Of a stretch of DNA of 53,974 nt, positions 50,707 through 53,974 are shown piece by piece. The DNA is taken from positions 64,269 through 118,242 of the forward strand of contig NZ_JARIEA010000070.1 of NCBI RefSeq assembly GCF_029267015.1, in the 5' to 3' direction. The translations under genes were made by a program, and so were the position numbers. A model generated the notes under the pieces. That model was not told the origin of the DNA, made no database searches, and saw nothing but the letters and a program-made list of their open reading frames with translations. The DNA is from Sporosarcina ureae. GTDB taxonomy: Bacteria > Bacillota > Bacilli > Bacillales_A > Planococcaceae. Positions within the stretch are counted from its first letter, which is position 1. Every line of letters starts with the position of its first letter.

Positions 50707-53064
50707 TTGGAAAAGCGTGTCTTAAAAACACTTGAATTTGATAAAATTATTCAACAAGTATCAGCACAATGTACGTCGATCGCTGGGCGTGCTCACATAG
50801 AACAATTAGTACCGTCAACGAGTCTCGAAGAGGTCAGTCGCCTACTAGAAGAGACAGATGAAGGATTGGCGCTATTGCGGATACGCGGAAATGTACCGAT
50901 GGGTGGGATTCATGATATTCGATCCCATGCCAAACGCGCACAAATTGGTGGAATGTTGAGTGCGATGGAACTAGTAGAAATTGCAGACACAATCCGTGCT
51001 AGTAGAATTCTTCGTCAATTTTTAGAAGCTGTTACAGCTGAAGATGAGATTTCCATTCCACATTTAATTGCACGGAAAGAAGCGATGCCCATCCTCACTG
51101 CAATCGAGCATGAAGTGAACGCAGCTATCGATGATAATGGTCGAGTAATGGATAGTGCTTCGTCCGTATTACGTTCAATTCGTCAAAGCTTACGTATCCA
51201 AGAAAGCCGTGTACGTGAACGTCTTGAAAGTTATACAAGAGGGAAGAACGCATCGAAAATGCTTTCTGACGCAATTGTAACAATGCGTAATGATCGTTAC
51301 TGTATTCCTGTAAAAGCCGAATATCGCTCTCATTATGGTGGAGTGATTCATGACATGTCTTCATCAGGCCAAACATTATTTATCGAGCCGGATGCAGTTG
51401 TTCAGGCGAATAATGAAATTCGCGAGCTGAAAGTTAAGGAGCAAGAGGAAATTGAAAAGATCTTGCTTGCCTTGTCTGCCAGTGTTCAGGAAATCGCACA
51501 TGAGCTATTCACATTGGTGCAATTATTAGCAGAAGTAGATGTCATCTTAGCGAAAGCTAAATACGGTACTGCAAATAAATGTACCAAGCCAGCTGTGAAC
51601 GCAGACGGTTATATGCGCCTGTCAAAAGCACGTCATCCTCTCTTGCCGATAGATGAAGCAGTAGCGAATACGATTGAATTCGGTCAGGACATAACGACGA
51701 TTGTTATTACCGGTCCGAATACGGGTGGTAAGACCGTCACGCTAAAAACGGTTGGACTTTGCACATTGATGGCGCAAGCGGGTCTACCGATTCCAGTACT
51801 AGATGGTTCTGAAGTTGCCGTCTTTGATTCAATTTATGCAGATATCGGCGATGAACAATCGATCGAACAGAGTTTGAGTACATTCTCTTCTCATATGGTC
51901 AACATCGTAAATATTTTGAAGAAATTTGATGATCGTTCTCTTTTATTATTTGATGAATTAGGTTCGGGAACGGATCCGCAAGAAGGTGCCGCACTTGCTA
52001 TTTCAATTCTTGACGAGGTGCATGGGAGTGGCGCACGTGTAATGGCGACTACTCACTACCCAGAACTAAAAGCGTATGGTTTTAACCGTCCTGGTGTAGC
52101 TAATGCGAGTGTTGAATTTGATATTGATACGCTAAGTCCGACTTATCGTTTACTAATCGGTGTGCCTGGACGTAGTAATGCATTTGAAATTTCAAAACGA
52201 CTAGGATTGCATAATCATGTGATCGAACGTGCAAAAAGTTTCACAGGAGAAAACCGTGGGGAAGTAGATTCTATGATTGCTTCTCTTGAAACGAGCCGTG
52301 TGCAATCCGAAAAGGATGCTGAACGGACACACGACATACTCCTAGAAACAGAAAAACTGAAAAAAGAATTACATGATAAATTACAAGAATTTGAAGAACA
52401 AAAAGATCGTTTAACAGAAGTGGCCAAAGAGAAAGCGAAAAAGATCGTGGAACGAGCCAAAACTGAATCCGAAGCGGTTATTTCAGACTTACGTGCACTT
52501 CGAATGAATGCAGGAGCCAGCGTCAAAGAACATGAGTTAATTGAAGCTCGAAAACGTTTAGAAGGTGCTGCACCTGAAGAAAAGAAAAAGAAGGCTATTA
52601 AGGCACAAGCCGGACCTCGTCCATTACAGACAGGAGACGAAGTGAAAGTATTGGCTTACGGACAGAAAGGAACTCTCGTCGAAAAAGTATCCGATAAAGA
52701 ATGGGTTGTTCAAATCGGAATTTTGAAGATGAAATTACCTGAATCCGGATTGCAATACACCAAGCCTGAAAAAGAAAAGAAACATGTTACGGCTGCTGCA
52801 GTGCGTGGTCGTTCCGAACATGTGAAGATGGAGCTCGATTTACGTGGTGAACGATACGAAGACGCGCTGGTACGTACAGAGAAGTATATTGACGATGCGT
52901 TGCTATCCAACTACCACCAAGTGAATATTATTCATGGTAAGGGAACGGGTGCACTACGACAAGGTGTCCAGCAATACTTGAAGAAGCATTCGAGAGTAAA
53001 ATCGTATCGTTTTGGTGAAGCAGGAGAAGGCGGTAGTGGCGTAACCGTCGTGGAATTAAAATAA
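50707..53064 (+). CDS. mutS2: Endonuclease MutS2
   Basis: A MutS-like ATPase that also has ribosome-associated and anti-recombination roles. It has 785 residues, the same length as in Bacillus. The clamp/lever region comes first, then the ATPase with Walker A TGPNTGGKTVTLKT (about 336), Walker B LLLFDELGSGTDPQEG (about 415), a coiled coil (about 520-640, rich in Glu and Lys), and a C-terminal Smr nuclease domain (MELDLRGERYEDAL, then IIHGKGTGALR). The start is TTG behind AAGGAAG. It belongs to the polX operon, with a gap of 63 bases to yshE. Confidence 0.95.
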   Translation: MEKRVLKTLEFDKIIQQVSAQCTSIAGRAHIEQLVPSTSLEEVSRLLEETDEGLALLRIRGNVPMGGIHDIRSHAKRAQIGGMLSAMELVEIADTIRASRILRQFLEAVTAEDEISIPHLIARKEAMPILTAIEHEVNAAIDDNGRVMDSASSVLRSIRQSLRIQESRVRERLESYTRGKNASKMLSDAIVTMRNDRYCIPVKAEYRSHYGGVIHDMSSSGQTLFIEPDAVVQANNEIRELKVKEQEEIEKILLALSASVQEIAHELFTLVQLLAEVDVILAKAKYGTANKCTKPAVNADGYMRLSKARHPLLPIDEAVANTIEFGQDITTIVITGPNTGGKTVTLKTVGLCTLMAQAGLPIPVLDGSEVAVFDSIYADIGDEQSIEQSLSTFSSHMVNIVNILKKFDDRSLLLFDELGSGTDPQEGAALAISILDEVHGSGARVMATTHYPELKAYGFNRPGVANASVEFDIDTLSPTYRLLIGVPGRSNAFEISKRLGLHNHVIERAKSFTGENRGEVDSMIASLETSRVQSEKDAERTHDILLETEKLKKELHDKLQEFEEQKDRLTEVAKEKAKKIVERAKTESEAVISDLRALRMNAGASVKEHELIEARKRLEGAAPEEKKKKAIKAQAGPRPLQTGDEVKVLAYGQKGTLVEKVSDKEWVVQIGILKMKLPESGLQYTKPEKEKKHVTAAAVRGRSEHVKMELDLRGERYEDALVRTEKYIDDALLSNYHQVNIIHGKGTGALRQGVQQYLKKHSRVKSYRFGEAGEGGSGVTVVELK

Positions 53065-53127
53065 ATGAAACCTTTCTACTGCTTGGGCCGTATGACAAGC
53101 AAGAGAACATAAAGAAGGTGCCAAATT

Positions 53128-53541
53128 ATGAATCATACGGGATTTTGGAGTCATCCATTAGTTGAGACGGCCGGTTATTTCAGTGTTGTCACACTGTGCT
53201 TGATCGTGTCGATGGTGTTATTTGAAATTGTTACAAAATATAAAAACTGGGAAGAGATTCGTAAAGGGAATTTGTCAGTGGCAATGGCGACAGGCGGAAA
53301 GATCTTTGGTGTCGCCAATATTTTCCGCTATTCTATCGAGCAGCACAACAGCTTACCGCAGATGATGGGCTGGGGCTTATACGGTTTCGTGCTTCTTGTC
53401 TTTGCTTATTTACTGTTCGAGTTCCTGACTCCGAAGTTTAAAGTGGACGAGGAAATCCAAGCGGACAATCGCTCCGTCGGCTTCATCTCACTTTGCATTT
53501 CGGTAGGTCTGTCATTCGTCATCGGCGCCAGTATTTCATAG
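53128..53541 (+). CDS. yshE: DUF350 membrane protein (YshE)
   Basis: An integral membrane protein of 137 residues with four predicted helices and a short basic loop. It matches the Bacillus YshE/UPF0719 pattern, with GGKIFGVANIFRYSIEQ in the middle and a hydrophobic C-terminus (SLCISVGLSFVIGASIS). The function is unknown. The start is ATG behind AAGAAGG. Its gene follows mutS2 as in Bacillus. A 28-codon ORF starts 13 bases after its stop. Confidence 0.88.
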   Translation: MNHTGFWSHPLVETAGYFSVVTLCLIVSMVLFEIVTKYKNWEEIRKGNLSVAMATGGKIFGVANIFRYSIEQHNSLPQMMGWGLYGFVLLVFAYLLFEFLTPKFKVDEEIQADNRSVGFISLCISVGLSFVIGASIS

Positions 53542-53554
53542 GAGATCGTATATT

Positions 53555-53641
53555 ATGGAGAGATTAATTAAGATATTATTGGTAGTCTGTGTACTCTTCG
53601 TGCTCGTCGGAGTATACTGGCTCTTCAACAACACACCTTGA
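53555..53641 (+). CDS. Putative 28-residue single-helix membrane protein
   Basis: ATG at 53555 to TGA at 53641. Residues about 5-23 are strongly hydrophobic (IKILLVVCVLFVLVGVYWL), with basic residues before and NNTP after, fitting one membrane helix with an outside tip. AGGAG overlaps the yshE stop, with a 10-base spacer to the ATG. The stop codon lies inside a terminator hairpin, so the ORF is the last in the polX-mutS2-yshE transcript. No homologue comes to mind. Either a genuine small protein or chance; the placement favours a gene. Confidence 0.6.
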   Translation: MERLIKILLVVCVLFVLVGVYWLFNNTP

Positions 53642-53662
53642 CCTTGGTCTTGGTGTTTTTTA
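53633..53662 (+). terminator. Terminator ending the polX-mutS2-yshE transcript
   Basis: ACACC pairs with GGTGT and GACC with GGTC, with mismatched TT on both sides, then six Ts. It overlaps the stop codon of the 28-residue ORF. Confidence 0.65.
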
Positions 53663-53730
53663 GTTTTGGGAGTTTATTTTAAGTTCAGAAGCGAGTACTT
53701 GGGAATGGTGAGCGAATTTCTGAGTATGAT

Positions 53731-53867
53731 AGGATGAAAGCTCCAGTTGGCGGACGCTTTCCTATCGTCCTGCGGGAAGGGCCGTAACGAAGAACGGCTT
53801 TTGCGAGTAAAAGCGAAGCGTTAGTAGCACATCTTTGCACTTCGCTGCCAACTTCCGCTTCCATCCT
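53731..53867. repeat. Dispersed repeat, full form: inverted arms plus 59-bp core (copy 4)
   Basis: AGGATGAAAGCTCCAGTTGG and CCAACTTCCGCTTCCATCCT are inverted arms. The core 53781-53839 begins GCCGTAACGAAGAACGGC and ends GTAGCACATCTTTGCA, close to that at 2714-2772. The direction is the same as in copy 1. Confidence 0.8.
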
Positions 53868-53894
53868 ACTTTAATAGTGCTAGTACTTAGATCA

Positions 53895-53973
53895 CTCAAT
53901 GTAAGTAGTGTGTGAATTATTGTTTTGTCTTAACTTCTTTAGTTTCAAGTTCTACAGTTCAAAATCGATTACA
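53895..53973 (-). repeat. Dispersed repeat module B (copy 3), inverted, cut by window end
   Basis: The minus strand reads TGTAATCGATTTTGAAC, ACTTGAAA, AAGTTAAGACAAAACAAT and TTCACACACTACTTA, in the same order as 21610-21690. It lies next to a full repeat, as module B at 21545 lies next to the core-only and arm-only copies. Confidence 0.7.
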
Positions 53974-53974
53974 A

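Noticed and set aside
1..53974. rRNA, tRNA or CRISPR arrays
   Set aside because: I saw no cloverleaf-like gene, no rRNA segment and no regularly spaced direct repeats. The repeats in the gaps are single, with no spacers.

Overview
The window is chromosomal DNA of a spore-forming, low-GC Gram-positive bacterium. The small acid-soluble spore protein gene sspI, the block ysgA/sspI-pheS-pheT-rnhC-zapA-cvpA-polX-mutS2-yshE (the order known from Bacillus), a pheS T-box, a PerR box before katA and a meso-diaminopimelate dehydrogenase together suggest the Planococcaceae, with a Sporosarcina-like species as my best guess. The genus is an inference. No rRNA, tRNA or CRISPR was seen.

Layout. 1-1069: the 3' part of an all-alpha dUTPase and an XRE regulator. 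1090-2577: an apparently intact IS3-family (IS150-like) element with AGT target duplications, sitting in the loop of the regulator's terminator. 2600-2990: dispersed repeat DNA. 3001-9108: a quinone-oxidoreductase-like protein, fhs, a membrane diguanylate cyclase and an M3 oligopeptidase. 9278-11825: a DUF6509-like protein, a YumC-type ferredoxin-NADP reductase and a YfmJ-type reductase. 12110-17450: a PhoP-like regulator without a kinase gene, then pstS-pstC-pstA-pstB1-pstB2 behind a PhoP-box array. 17546-21303: trhO with a possibly structured leader, a PdaC-like deacetylase and a DUF368 (PopT-type) lipid-carrier translocase. 21370-21860: repeats. 21910-24163: katA and an unknown lipoprotein. 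24514-30368: cydABCD. 30521-32397: ybfM and psd on one strand, pssA on the other. 32504-41783: hemerythrin-like protein, recQ, an MFS transporter, ddh, an M42 aminopeptidase, a lone argF, a small export protein and an acyl-CoA ligase. 42019-53641: the sspI...yshE block, ending in a 28-codon membrane ORF not previously called. 53731-53974: repeats again.

Functional themes. Envelope functions recur: psd/pssA/ybfM for phosphatidylethanolamine, a DUF368 protein and a DedA protein (both families have members that recycle undecaprenyl phosphate), a peptidoglycan-type deacetylase, and ddh for cell-wall diaminopimelate. Phosphate uptake, cytochrome bd respiration and peroxide defence each form a recognisable regulated unit.

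Most of the window is conserved core genome and I found no convincing large unknown system. The best leads are a modular family of dispersed repeats whose arms and core occur separately and together, an IS inserted precisely into a terminator loop, a possibly structured leader before trhO, the 28-residue membrane ORF whose stop overlaps a terminator, and the kinase-less PhoP paralogue next to pst. Start codons were chosen by ribosome-binding-site spacing; many differ from the longest open frame.
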